A DNA stretch of 64,000 nt from positions 1 to 64,000 of the forward strand of contig JAEOAD010002525.1 of the NCBI GenBank assembly GCA_036365145.1, read 5' to 3'. Position numbers and translations under genes: made by a program. Below are positions 50,745 to 63,890 of this stretch, piece after piece (within the stretch, counting starts at the first letter, position 1; the number at the start of each line of letters is the position of its first letter). This DNA comes from Orientallactaga sibirica (Eukaryota; Chordata; Mammalia; Rodentia; Dipodidae). The notes below the pieces were generated by a model. The model worked only from the letters and a program-made list of their open reading frames with translations. It had not been told where the DNA came from and searched no databases.

Positions 50745-52990
50745 AAATGCCTGCAATGCGCAGAAGGATCAACAATTACAAAGGTAATTGTAAACACCTA
50801 CAATGAGCAGAGGGATCGTCTATTCCTTAGTAAAGTGTATACACCTGCATTATACCAGAGGATCATCCATTCCTTAAGTAAAGGTAGAAACCTGGTTTGA
50901 AGAGAGGCATCACCCTTCTTTAGGTAAAGGTAGACACCTGTGTTGAACAGAGGGATCATCCATTCCTTAGGTAACATTAAACACCTGCATTGCACAGAGG
51001 GATCATCCATTCCTTAGGTAATGGTAAACACGTGCAGTTATCAGAGTGATCATCCATTCCTTGCATAATGGGAAACACCTGCATTAAACAGAGGGATCAC
51101 CCATTCGTTAGGTAACTGTAAACCCCTGCATTGAACAGAGGGATCATACATTTCCTAAGATAACGGCAAACACCTGCATTGAACAGAGGGATCATCTATT
51201 CCTTAGGTAAAGATCAACATCTGCATTTCACAGAGGATCATCCATTCCTTTAGTAAAGGTAAACACCTGCATTGCACAGAGGGATCATCCATTCCTTAGG
51301 TAATCATAAACACCTGGATTGCCCAGAGGGATCATCCATTCCTTAGATAACGTTAAACACCTGCATTGAATAAAGGGATTATCCATTCCTTAGGTAATGG
51401 TAAACACCTCAATTGCACAGAGGGATCATCAGTCCTTAGGTACAGGTCAACATCTGCCTGGCCAAAGGGATCATTCTTTCCTTATGTAGACGTAAAAACC
51501 TACATTGCACACAGAGAACATCCATTCTTTTTGTAAAGGTAAACACCAGCATTGAACAGAGGGATAGTTCATTCCTTAGGTAATAGTAAACACCTGCAAT
51601 GCACAGAGTGATCATCCATTCCTAAGAAATATATAAACACCTGCAATGCACACAGGGATCATCGATACCTTAGGTTAAGCTAAAAACCTGCATCGCACAG
51701 AGCCATCTTCCATTTCCTAGGTAAGTGTAAAAAGCTGCATTGAACAGAGGGATCATCCATTCCTTAGATAAGGGTAAGCACCTGCATTGAACAGAGGGAT
51801 CATCCATTCCTTAGGTAATGTTCAATACCAGCATTGCACAGAGGGATCATCCATTCCTTATGTAAAGGTCAACACCTGCCAGGCCCAGAGGGATCATCCA
51901 TTCCATATGTAAAGGTAAACACCTGCATTGCACATAGAGAACATCCATTCCTTTTGTAAAGGAAAACACCCACATTGAACAGAGGGATAATCAATTCCTT
52001 AGGTAAAGGTAAACACCTGCATTGAACAGAGGTGTGATATATTCTTTAGGTAAAGTTCAACATATTCATTGCACAGAGGGATCATCCAATCATTAGGTAA
52101 AGGACAACACCTGCATTGTACAGAGGGATCATCCACTCCTTAGGTATAGGACAACACCAGCATTGCACAGAGGGATCATGCATCCCTTAAGTAATGATCA
52201 ACATCTGCATTGACCAGAGGGATCATCCATTCCTTAGGTAAAGGTCAACACCTGCATTGACCAGAGGGATCATCCATTCCTTAGGTAAAGGTCAACATAT
52301 TAATTGCACAGAGGGATCATCCATTCCTTAGGTATAGGACAACACCTGCATTGTACAGAGGGATCATCTGTTCCTTACGTTAAGATCAACACCTGCACTG
52401 AACAGAGGGTTCATCCATTCCTTAGGTACAGGTCAACACCTACATTGCACAGAGGGATCATCCATTACATAGGTTAAGGTCAACTCCTGACTGGCCCAGA
52501 GGGATCATCCATACCTTATGTGAAGGAAAACACCTGCATAGCACACAAGGAACATCCATTCCTTAGGTAATAGTAAACACCTGTTTTGAACAGAGGGATC
52601 ATCAATTACGAACTTAAATGTAAACACCTACAATGCACAGGGGGATCGTCTATTCCTTAGGTAATTGTATACACCTGCATTGCACCGGAGGATCATCCAT
52701 TCCTTAAGAAAAGGTAGAAAACTAGTTGGAAGAGAGGGATTATACTTCTTTAGGTACAGGTAGACACCTGTGTTAAAGAGAGGGATCATTCCTTTCTTAG
52801 GTAACATTAAACACCTGCATTGTACAGAGGGATCATCCATTCCTTAGGTAATGGTAAACACCTGCAGTTATCAGGGGGATCATCCATTCCTTAGATAACT
52901 GGAAACACCTGCATTGAACAGAGGGATCACCCATTCGTTAGGTAAGTGTAAACACCTGCATTGAACAGAGGGATCATCCATTTCCTAAGA
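50745..52990 (+). repeat. Tandem higher-order repeat of about 1.83 kb
   Basis: 50,745-51,170 recurs at about 52,575-52,990, with minus-strand frames at 50,798-51,010 and 52,628-52,840 exactly 1,830 bp apart and alike at most residues. 1,830 bp is close to 39 monomers. Shared variants include CATTCGTTAGGTAA, TTTCCTAAGATAA and CACCCATTCG. Confidence 0.8.
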
Positions 52991-53569
52991 TAATGGTAAA
53001 CAACTGCACTGAACAGAGAGATCATCTATTCTTTAGGTAAAGATCAACACCTGCATTTCACTGGGGATCATCCATTCCTCAGGCAATGGTAAACACCTAC
53101 ATTGCACAGAGGGATCATCCCTTCCTTAGGTAATGGTAAACACCTGGATTGCACAGATGGATCATGCTTTCCTAGATAACGTTAAACACCTGAATTGAAT
53201 AGAGGGATGATCCATTCCTTAGGTAATGGTAAACAGCTGCATTGCACAGAGGGATCATCCATTCCTTAGGTAAAGGTCTACCTGCCTGGCCAAAGGGATC
53301 ATCCATTCCTTAGGTAATAGAAAACACTGCAATGCACAGAGTGATCATCCATTCCTAAGACAGATATAAACACCTGCAATGCACAGAGGGATCATCAATT
53401 CCTTAGGTCAAGCTAAAAACGTGCATCGCACAGAGGGATAATCCATTCCCTAGGTAAGTGGTAACAGCTGCATTGAACAGAGGGATCATCCTTTCCTTAG
53501 ATAAGGTTAAGTACCTGAATTGAACAGACGGATCATCTATGCCTTAGGCAAAGATCAACACCTGCATTG

Positions 53570-54480
53570 CACACAGGGAACATCCATTCCTTTGGTAAAA
53601 GTAATCACCTGCATTGAACAGAGGAATCTTCAAATCATTAGGTAATAGTAAACACCATCAATGCACAGAAGGATCATCGATTCCTAAGGAATCAGTAAAC
53701 ACCTGCATTGAAAAGAGGGCTCATCTATTCCTTAGGTAAAAGTAAACAACTGCATTACAATGTTTGATAATCCATTACTTAGGTAGCTATAAACCTATGC
53801 ATTGAACAGAGGGATCATCCGTTCTTTAGATAATGGTAAACACCTGCATTGTACAGAGGGCTCATTTATTCCTTAGGTAAAGATCAACACCTGCTTTGCA
53901 CAGAGGGATCATATAATTCCTTAGGTAAAGGTAAACAACTGCATTGCACAGAGGGATCATCCTTTCCTTAGCTAACAGTAAACACCTGCATCACGCAGAT
54001 GGATCATCCATTCCGTAGGTAAAGATAAACACCTGCATTGAACAGAGGGATCATCGATTACTTAGATAACGGTAAACACCTGGATTGCACAGAGTCATCA
54101 TCCATTCCTTAGGTAAAGGTCAACACCGGCCTGATCCAGGGATCATCCATTCCTTATGTAAAGGTAAACACCTGCATTGCACACAGAGAATATCCATTCC
54201 TTTTGTAAAGGTAAACACCTGCATTCAACAGAGGGATCTTTCATTTCTTAGGTAATGGTAAACACCTGCATTGCACAGAGGGATCATCCATGCCTTAGGT
54301 AAATGTAAACACCTGCATTGCACAGAGGGATCATCCATTCCTTTGGTAACTGTAAACACCTGAATTTAACGGAAGGATCATCCATTTCATATATATTGGT
54401 AAAGACCTGCATGGAACAGAGGGATCATCTAATCCTTAGTTAAATATCAACACCTGCATTGCACAGAGGATCACCCCTTA
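53570..54480 (+). repeat. Duplicated block D, copy 2
   Basis: Partner of 33,130-34,010, with the same marker order: CATTACAATGT, CTCATTTATTCC, CTGCTTTGCACAG, CATCCATGCC, TATATATTGG. It carries a local gain of units near 53,950-54,010. Confidence 0.8.
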
Positions 54481-55489
54481 CTTAGGTATCAGTAAACACC
54501 TGCACTGAAAAAGATGGCTCATTTATTTCTTAGGTAAAAGTGAACATCTGCAGTGCAATGTCGGATCATCCATTTTTAGGTAACTGAAAACCTCTGCATT
54601 GAACAGAGGGATCATCCATTCTTTAGATAACGGAAAACACCTGCTTTGAACAAGGGATCATCCTTTCCTTAGGTAAAGATAATCACCCGCATTGCACAGA
54701 GGGATCATCCATTCCTTAGGTAACTGTAAACATCTACATTGAATAGAGGGGTCATCCATTCCTTAGATAACGGTAAACACCTTCATTGCACAGAAGGATC
54801 ATCCATTCCTTAGGTAACTGTAAACACCTGCATTGAACAGAGGGGTCATCCATTCATTAGATGTCAGTAAACTCCTGCTTTGAAAAGAGGGCTCATCTAT
54901 TCCTCAGGTAAAGATCAACACCTGCATTGCACAGAGGGATCATCCATTACTTAGATAACGGTAAACACTTGCATTGCACAGAGTGATCATCCATTCGTTA
55001 CGTAAAGATGAACAACTGCATTGCACAGAGGCATCATCCATTCCTTAGATAACGGTACACACATGCGTGGAACAGAGGGATCATCTATTCCTTAGTTAAA
55101 TATCAACACCTGCATTAGACAGAGGGATCATCCATTCCTTAGGTAACGATAAACACCAGCATTGCACAGAGGATCATCCATTCCTTAGGTATCAGTAACA
55201 CCTGCATTGAAAAGGGGCTCATCTATTCCTTAGGTAAAAGTGAACAACTGCATAGCAAAGTCGGATCATCCATTCCTTAGGTAACTTTAAACCTCTGCAT
55301 TGAACAGAGGGATCATCCATTCCTTAGATAAAGGAAAACAACTGCATTGAACAGAGGGATCATCCTTTCCTTAGGTAAAGATAATCACCTGCATAGAACA
55401 GAGGGATCATCCATTCCTTAGGTAATGGTCAACACCTGCATTGCACAGAGGACTACACATTCCTTAGGTAAAGGTCAACACCTGCCTGG

Positions 55490-58400
55490 ACCAGAGGGAT
55501 CACCCATTCCTTAAGTAAAGGTAAACACCTGCATTGCACACAGAGAACATCCATTCCTTTTGTAAAGGTAAACACCTGCATTGAACAGAGGATCTTTTAT
55601 CTCTTAGGTAACAGTAAACACCTACAATGCGCGAGAGAGTTTATCGATTCCTAAGACAAATATAAACGCCTACAATGCACAGAGGATCACCCATTCCTTA
55701 GATAAAGCTAAAAACCTGCATTGAACAGAGGATCACCCATTCGTTAGATAAGGGTAAACACCTGTATTGAACAGAGGGATCATCCATTCCTTAGGTAAAT
55801 GTAAACCCCTGCTTGCACAGAGGGATCATCTATTCCTTAGGTAAAGGTGAACACCTGAATTGCACAGAGTGATCATCTAATCCTTAGGTAATTTCAACAC
55901 CTGCATTGAACAGATGTGTCATTCATTCCCTAGGTACAGTACAACACGTGCCTGTCCAAGAGGGATCATCCCTTTCTTATGTAAATGTAAACACCTGCAT
56001 TTCACACAGTAAACAACTGTTCCTTTTGTAAAGGTAAACACCTGCATTGAACAAAGGGATCTACCATTCCTTAGGTAATATTAAACCCCTGCAACTCGCA
56101 GAGGGATCATCCATTCCTAAAGTAAATATAAACAACTACAATGCACAGAGCGATCATCCATTCCTCAGGTAAAGGTCAACAGCTGCCTGGCCCAGAGGGA
56201 TCACCATTACTTATGTGAAGTTAAACACCTGCATTGAACACAGGAACATCCATTACTTTGGTAAAGGTAAACACCTGCATTGAACAGACTGATAATCCAT
56301 TCCTTATGTAAAGTTATACACCTGCATTGCACACAGGGAACATCCATTCTTTTAGAAAAGTTAAACACCTGCATTGAACAGAGGTATCTCCCATTCATAA
56401 GGTAATAGAAACACCAGCAATACACAGAAGGATCATCCATTCCTAAGGTAAAAGTAAACACCTACAATTCACACAGGGATCATCCATTCCTTAGGTAAAG
56501 GTAAACACCTGCAATGCACAGAGGGATCATCCATTCCATAGGTGAGAGCAAACACCTGCATTGCACAGAGGCATCATCCATTCCTTAGATAACGGTACAC
56601 ACCTGCATTGAACAGAGGGATCATCTATTCCTTAGTTAAATATCAACACCTGCATTGGACAGAGGGATCATCCATTCCTTAGGTAAAGATAAACACCTGC
56701 ATTGCTCAGAGGGATCATCAATTCCTTCGGTATCAGTAAACACCTGCATTGCACAGAGGGATCATCCATTCCTTAAGTTATTGTAAACACATGCATTGAC
56801 CAGAGGGATCATCCATTACTTAGGTAATTGTCAACACCAGCATCGCACAGAGGGATAATTCATACCTTAGGTAAGGTTCAACAACTGCCTGGATGAGAGG
56901 GATCATCCATTCCTTATTAAAAGGTAAAAACCTACATTGCACAGATAGAACATCCATTCCTTTTGTAAACGTAAACACCAGCATTGAACAGAGGGATCTT
57001 TAATTCCTTAGGTAATAGTAAACACCTGCAACGCCCAGAGTGATCATCCATTCCTAAGAGAAATATAAACACCTGCAATGCACAGACGGGTCATCCATTC
57101 CTCATGTCAAGGCAAAAACCTGCATTGCACAGTGGGATCATCCATTCCTTAGGTAACAGTAAACAACTGCATTAAACAGAGGGATAATCCATTCTTAGAT
57201 AAGCGTAAGCACCTGCATTGAACAGAGATATCATCAATTCCTTAGGCAAAGATTAACATTGGCATTGCACAGAGGGATCATATAATTCCTTAGGTAATTG
57301 TAAATAGCTGGATTGCACAGAGGGTTTATCCATTCCATAGATAATGGTAAACACCTGCATTGAACAGAGGGATCATAAATTCTGAAGGTAAATGTAAACA
57401 CCTACCATGCACAGAGGGATCGTCTTTTCCTTAGGTAAGGGTATACACCTGCATTGCACAGGAGGATCATTCCTTAGGTAATGGTAAACACCTGGAGTGA
57501 TCACAGAGATCATCCATTCCTTAGATAATGGGAAACACCTGCTTTGAAGAGAGGGATCATCCATTCCTTAGGTAACTGTAAACACCTGCATTGAACAGAG
57601 GGATCATCCATTCCTAAGGTAACGGTCAACAACTTTATGGAACAGAGGGACCATCTATTCCATAGGTAAAGATCAACACCTTCATTGCACAGAGGGATCA
57701 TCCATACCTTAGATAAAGGTCAACACCTGCCTGGCCCAGAGGGATCATCCATTTCTTATGTAAAGGTAATAAACTGCATTGCACACAGAGAACATCCATT
57801 AATTTTGTAAAAGTAAACACCAGCATTGAACAGAGGGATCTATAATCCCATACGTAATAGTAAACACCTGCAATGCACAGAGGGATCATCCATTCCTAAG
57901 ACAAATATAAACACCTGCAATGCACACACGGTTCATCCATTCCTTAGGTCAAGCTAAAACCTGCATTTCACAGAGGAATCATCCATTCCTTAGGTAACTG
58001 TAAACAGCGGCATTGAGCAGAGGATCATCCATTCATAACATAAGGGTAAGCACATGCATTGAACAGAGACATCATCTATTCCTTAGGCAAATATCAACAC
58101 TTGCATTGCACAGAGGGATCATATAATTCCTTAGGTGAAGATAAACACCTGCATTGCACAGAGGGATCATCCATTCCTTAGGTAATGGTAAACACCTGGC
58201 TTGCACAGAGGGATTATCCATTCTGTAGATAACAGTAAACACCTGCATTGCACAGAGGGATCATCATTTCCTTAGGTAAAGGTCAACACCTGCCTGGCCC
58301 AGAGGGATCATCCATTCCTTATGTAAAGGTACACACCTTCATTGCACACAGAGAACATCCATTCCTTTTGTAATGATCAACACCTGCATTGAACAGAGGG

Positions 58401-59110
58401 ATCTTTCATTCCTTAGGTAATAGTAAACACCTGCAAGAGCAGAGAGATTATCCATTCCTAAGACAAATATAAACGCCTGCAATGCACAGAGGGATCATCA
58501 ATTCCTTAGGTAAAGCTAAAAACCTGCATTGAACAGAGGGATCATCCATTCCTTAGATAAGGGTAAGCACCTGCATTAAACAGAGGGATCATCCATTCCT
58601 TAGGTAAATGTAAACACCTGCCTTGCACAGAGGGATCATCTATTCCTAAGGTAAAGGTGAACACCTGCATTGCACAAAGTGATCATTCAATCTTTAGGTA
58701 ATTTCAACACCTGCATTGAACAGATGTGTCATTCATTCCTTAGGTAAAAGTAAACATGTGCCTGTACAATAGGGATCATCCCTTCCTTATGTAAATGTAA
58801 ACAACTGCATTGCACACAGTAAACAACTATTCCTTTTGTAAAGGTAAACACCTGCATTGAACAAAGGGACCTTCCATTCCTTAGGTAATAGTAAACACCT
58901 GCAACTCACAGAGGGATCATCCATGCCTAAAGTAAATGTAAACACCTGCAATACATAGAGGGATCATCCATTCCTTAGGTAAAGGTCAACACCTGCATGG
59001 CCCGAGGGATCATCCATTCCTTATGTGAAGTTTAACACCTGCATTGAACACAGGGAACATCCATTACTTTGATAAAGGTAAACACCTGCATTGAACAGAC
59101 TGATCATCCA
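55490..59110 (+). repeat. Tandem higher-order repeat of about 2.81 kb
   Basis: 55,490-56,300 recurs at 58,300-59,110; the CAGTAAACAACT marker lies at 56,007 and 58,817, an offset of 2,810 bp (near 60 monomers). Shared variants include CTGTCCAAGAGG / CTGTACAATAGG, GTGTCATTCATTCC and CCTAAAGTAAATAT / CCTAAAGTAAATGT. The same monomer series occurs at 7.6, 10.3, 11.8, 15.2, 24.9, 36.1 and 38.4 kb. Confidence 0.75.
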
Positions 59111-62100
59111 TTCCTTAGGTAAAGGTAAATAACTGCATTGAACAGAGGGATCTTCCATTCCATAGGTAATAGTAAACACCTGCAATGCACAGAGGGATCA
59201 TCCATTCCTTAGGTAATTGTAAACACCTGCATTGCACAGAAGGATCATCCATTCCTTAGGTAACTGTAAACACCTTCATTGAACAGAGGGATCATACATT
59301 CCTTAGATAATGGTAAACACCTGCATTGAACAGAGGTATAATATATTAAATAGGTAAAGGTGAACATATTCTTTGCACAGCGTGATCATCCATTCCTTAG
59401 GTAAAGGTCAACACCTGCATTGTACAGAGGGATCATCCATTCCTTAGGTATAGGACAACACCTGCATTGCACAGAGGGATCTTACATGTCTTACGTAATG
59501 ATCAACACCTGTCTTGCACAGAGGGATCATCCATTAATTAGGTAAAGGTCAACACCTGCATTGCACAGAGGGACTATCCATTCCTTAGGTACGAGGTGAA
59601 CACCAGCATGGCACATAGGGATCATCGATTCCTCCGGTAATGGCAAACATCTGGATTGTACAGAGGGATCATCCATTCCATAGATAACGTTAAACAGCTG
59701 CATTGAACAGTTGGATAATCCATTCCTTACGTAATGGTCAACACCTGCACTGCACAGAGTGATCATCCATTCCTTAGGTAAAGGTCAACACCTGCCAGGC
59801 ACAGAGGGGTCATCCATTTCTTACGTAAAGATAAAAACCTGCAGTGCACACAAAGAACATACATTCCTTTTGTAAAGATAAACACCAGCATTGAACAGTG
59901 GGATCTTTCATTCCTTAGGTAATAGTAAACACCTGCAATGCCCAGAGTGATCATCCATTCCTAAGACAAATATAAAGGCCTGCAATGCACAGACGGATCA
60001 TCCATTCCTTAGGTCAAGTTAAAAACCTGCATTGCACAGAGGGACCATCCATTACTTAGGTAACTGTAAACAGCTGCATTGAACAGAAGGAATGTCCAAT
60101 CCTTATATAAGGGTAAGCACCTGCATTGAACAGACGGATCATCTATTCCTTAGGCAAAGTTCAACACCTGCATTGCACAGAGGGATAATATAATTCCTTA
60201 GGTAAAGGTAAACAGTTGCATTGCACAGAGGGATCATCCATTCCTTAGGTAATGGTAAACACCTGGATTGCACAGAGGTAACATCCATTCCGTAGATAAC
60301 AGTAAACACAACCACTGAACAGAGGGATCATCCATTCCTTAGTTAATGGTCACCACCTGAATTGCACAGAGGGATCATCCATTTCTTAGGTAAAGGTAAA
60401 CACTGCCTGGCAGTGAGGGCTCATCCATTCCTTATGTAAAGGTAAACACCTGCATTGCACACAGAGACCATCCATTCCTTTTGTAAAGGTAAACACCTGT
60501 ATTGAACAGAGGGATCTTTCATCCCTTAGGTAATAGTTAACACCTGCAATGCGCAGAGGGATTATCCATTCCTAAGACAAGTGTATATGCCTGCAATTCA
60601 CAGAGGGATCATCCATTTCTTAGGTAAAGCTGAAAACCTGCATTGAACAGAGTGATCATCCATTCCTTATGTAAGGGTAAACACCTGCATTTCACAGAGG
60701 GGTCATCCAAACCTTATGTGAAGTAAAACACCTGCATTGAACACAGGGAACATCCATTACTTTGGTAAAAGTAAACACATAACATTGCACAAAGGGATCT
60801 TCCATTCCATAGTTAATAGTAAACACCTGCAATTCACTGAGGGATCATCCATTCCTTAGGTAAGGTAAACACCGGCATTGCACAGAGGGATCATACATTC
60901 ATTAGGCAAATGTTAACACCTTCATTGAACAGAGGGATCACACATTCCTTAGATAATGGGAAACACCTGCAATGAATCAAGGGGTCATCCATTCCTTAGA
61001 TAACGCTAAAGACCTGCAATGAACAGAGGGATCATCCATTCCTTAGGTAACGGTAAACACCTGCATTGAACAGAGGTGTCATATGTTCCTTAGGTAAAGG
61101 TCAACACATTCATTGCACAGAGGGATAATCCATTCCTTAAGTAAAAATCAACACCTGCATTGCACAGAGGGATCATCCATTCCTTAGGTAAAGGTCAACA
61201 CCTGCATTACACAGAGGGATCATCGAATCCTTATTTAAAGATCAACACCTGCAATGCACAGAGGGATCATCCATTCCTTAGATAAAGGTAAACACCTGCA
61301 TTGAACAGAGGGATCATCCATTCCTTAGGTAACTATAATCTCCTGCACTGAACAGAGCTATCACCCATTCCTAAGATAAGGGTCAACACCTGCATTGAAC
61401 AGAGAGATCATCTATTCTTTAGGTAAAGATCAACACCTCCATTGCAATGAGGGATCATCCATTCATTAGATAAAGGTCAACACCTGCTTGGCCAATGGAT
61501 CGTCCATTCCTGATGTAAAGCTAAAAACCTGCATTTTAACAGAGAATATCCATTCCTTTTGTAAAGCTAAACGCCAGCATAGAACAGAGGGTAATATTAA
61601 ACACCTGCAATGCACAGAGTGATCATCCATTCCAAAGACAAATATAAACACCTGCAATGCACAGAGGGATCATCGATTCCTTAGGTCAACCTAAAAACCA
61701 GCATTGCACAGAGGGATCATTCATTCCCTAGGTAAGTGTAAACAGCTGCATTTAACAGAGGGATCATCCATTCCTTAGATAAGGGCAAACACCTGCATTG
61801 AACAGAAGGATCATCTATTCCTTAGGTAAAGATCAACACATGCATTGCACAGAAGGATCATCCATTCCTTAGGTAATAGTAAATACCTGGATTGCACAGA
61901 GGGATCATCAATACCGTAGATAAAGGTAAACACCTGCATTGAACAGAGATCATCCATTCCTTAGGTAGTGGTCAATACCTGCATTGCACAGAGGGATCAT
62001 CCATTCCTTAGGTAACTGTAAACACCTTCATTGAACAGAGGGATCATACATTCCTTAGATAACAGTAAACACCTGTATTGAACAGAGGGATCATACATTC

Positions 62101-62589
62101 CTTAGGTAAAGGTAAATACCTGCATAGAACAGAGGTGTCATATATTCCTTAGGTAATGGTGAACATATTCATTGCACAGAGGGATCATCCATTCCTTAGG
62201 TAAAGGTTAATACCTGCATTGTACAGAGGGATCATCCATTCCTTAGGTATAGGACAACACCTCCATTGCATAGAGGGATCATCCATTCCTTAAGTAAAAA
62301 TCAACACCTGCATTGAAAAGAGGGATCATCTATTCCTTAGGTAAAGGTCAACACCTGTTTGCACAGAGGGATCATCCATTCCTTAGGTATAGGACAACAT
62401 GTGCATTGAACAGAGAGATCATCGATTCCTTAAGTAAAGATCAACACCTGCATTGCACAGAGGGATCATCCATTCCTTAGGTAAAGATCAACACCTGAGT
62501 GGTCGAGAGGGATCATCCATACCTTATGTAAAGGTACACGACTGCATTGCACACAGGGAACATCCATTTCTTAGGTGATAGTAAACACC

Positions 62590-63890
62590 TGCATTGCACA
62601 GAAGGATCATCCATGTCTTATGTAAAGGTAAACACCTACATTGCACACAGAGAACATCCATTCCTTCTGTAAATGTAAACACCTACATTGCACATAGAAA
62701 ACACCCATTACTTTTGTAAAGGTAAACACTATCATTGAACAGAGGATCTTTCATTCCTGAGGCAATAGTAAACACCTGCACTTCACAGAGAGATCATCCA
62801 TTCCTAAGACAAATATCAACATCTGCAAAGCACAGAGCCATCATCCATTCCTTAGGGAAAGCTAAAAACCTGCATTGTACAGAGGGATCATCCATTCCTT
62901 AGGTAACTGTAAACAGCTGCATTTAACAGAGTGATCATCCATTCCTTAGATAAGGGTCAGCGCTTGCATTGAACAGAGGGATCATCTATTCCTTAGGTAA
63001 AGATCAAAACCTTTATTGCACGGAGGGTTTATGCCATTCCGTAGGTAAAGGTAAACACCTGTATTGCATAGAAGGTTATCCATTCCTTAGGTAAAGGTAA
63101 ACACCTGCATTGCACATTCGGTCATACATTACTTAGGTAATGTTAGTCAACTGCATTGAACAAAGTTATCATGCATTCCTTAGATAATGGTAAACACCTG
63201 CATTGAAGAGAGGGATCATCTATTCCTTAAGTAAAGATCAACACCTGCATTGCAAAGAGGGATCATTGATTCCTTAAGTAAAGTTCAACATCTGCTTTGC
63301 AAAGAAGATCATCTATTCCTTAGGAAAAGGACAGCAACTGAATTTCACAGAGGGATCTTCCATTCACTGGGTAAATATAAACACCTCCATTACACAGATG
63401 AATCATCCTTTCCTTAGATAAATGTAAAGACCAGCATCGAACATAGGCATCTTCCATTCCTTAGGTAATAATAAACAACTGCATTGAACAGAGGGATCAT
63501 CTATTCCTTAGGTAACTGTAAACACCTGCATTGAAAAGAGGGCCCATCTATTCATTAGGTTAAGATCAACACCTGCATTACACAGAGGGATCATCCATTC
63601 CATAGGTAAATGTAAACAGCTGCACTGAACAGAGGGATAATCCATTCCTTAGATAAGGGTAAGCACCTGCCTTGAACAGAGTCATCATCTCTTCCTTGGG
63701 CAAAGATCAACACTTGCATTGCACAGAGGGATCATATAATTCCTTAGGTAAAGGTAAACACCTGCATTGCACAGAGGGATTATCCATTCCTTATATAATG
63801 GTAAACACCTGGATTTTACAGAGGGAGTATCCATTCCCTAGATAACGGTAAACACCTGCATTGAACAGAGGGATCATCCATTCCTTAGAG
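62590..63890 (+). repeat. Duplicated block E, copy 2
   Basis: Partner of 34,105-35,650, about seven monomers shorter between the GAAAAGGACA and GTCATCATCT markers. Markers in order are CCTTCTGTAAATG, CCTGAGGCAATAG, CAGAGCCATCATCC, AACCTTTATTGCACGG, GAAAAGGACAGCAAC and GTCATCATCTCTTCC. Confidence 0.85.
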
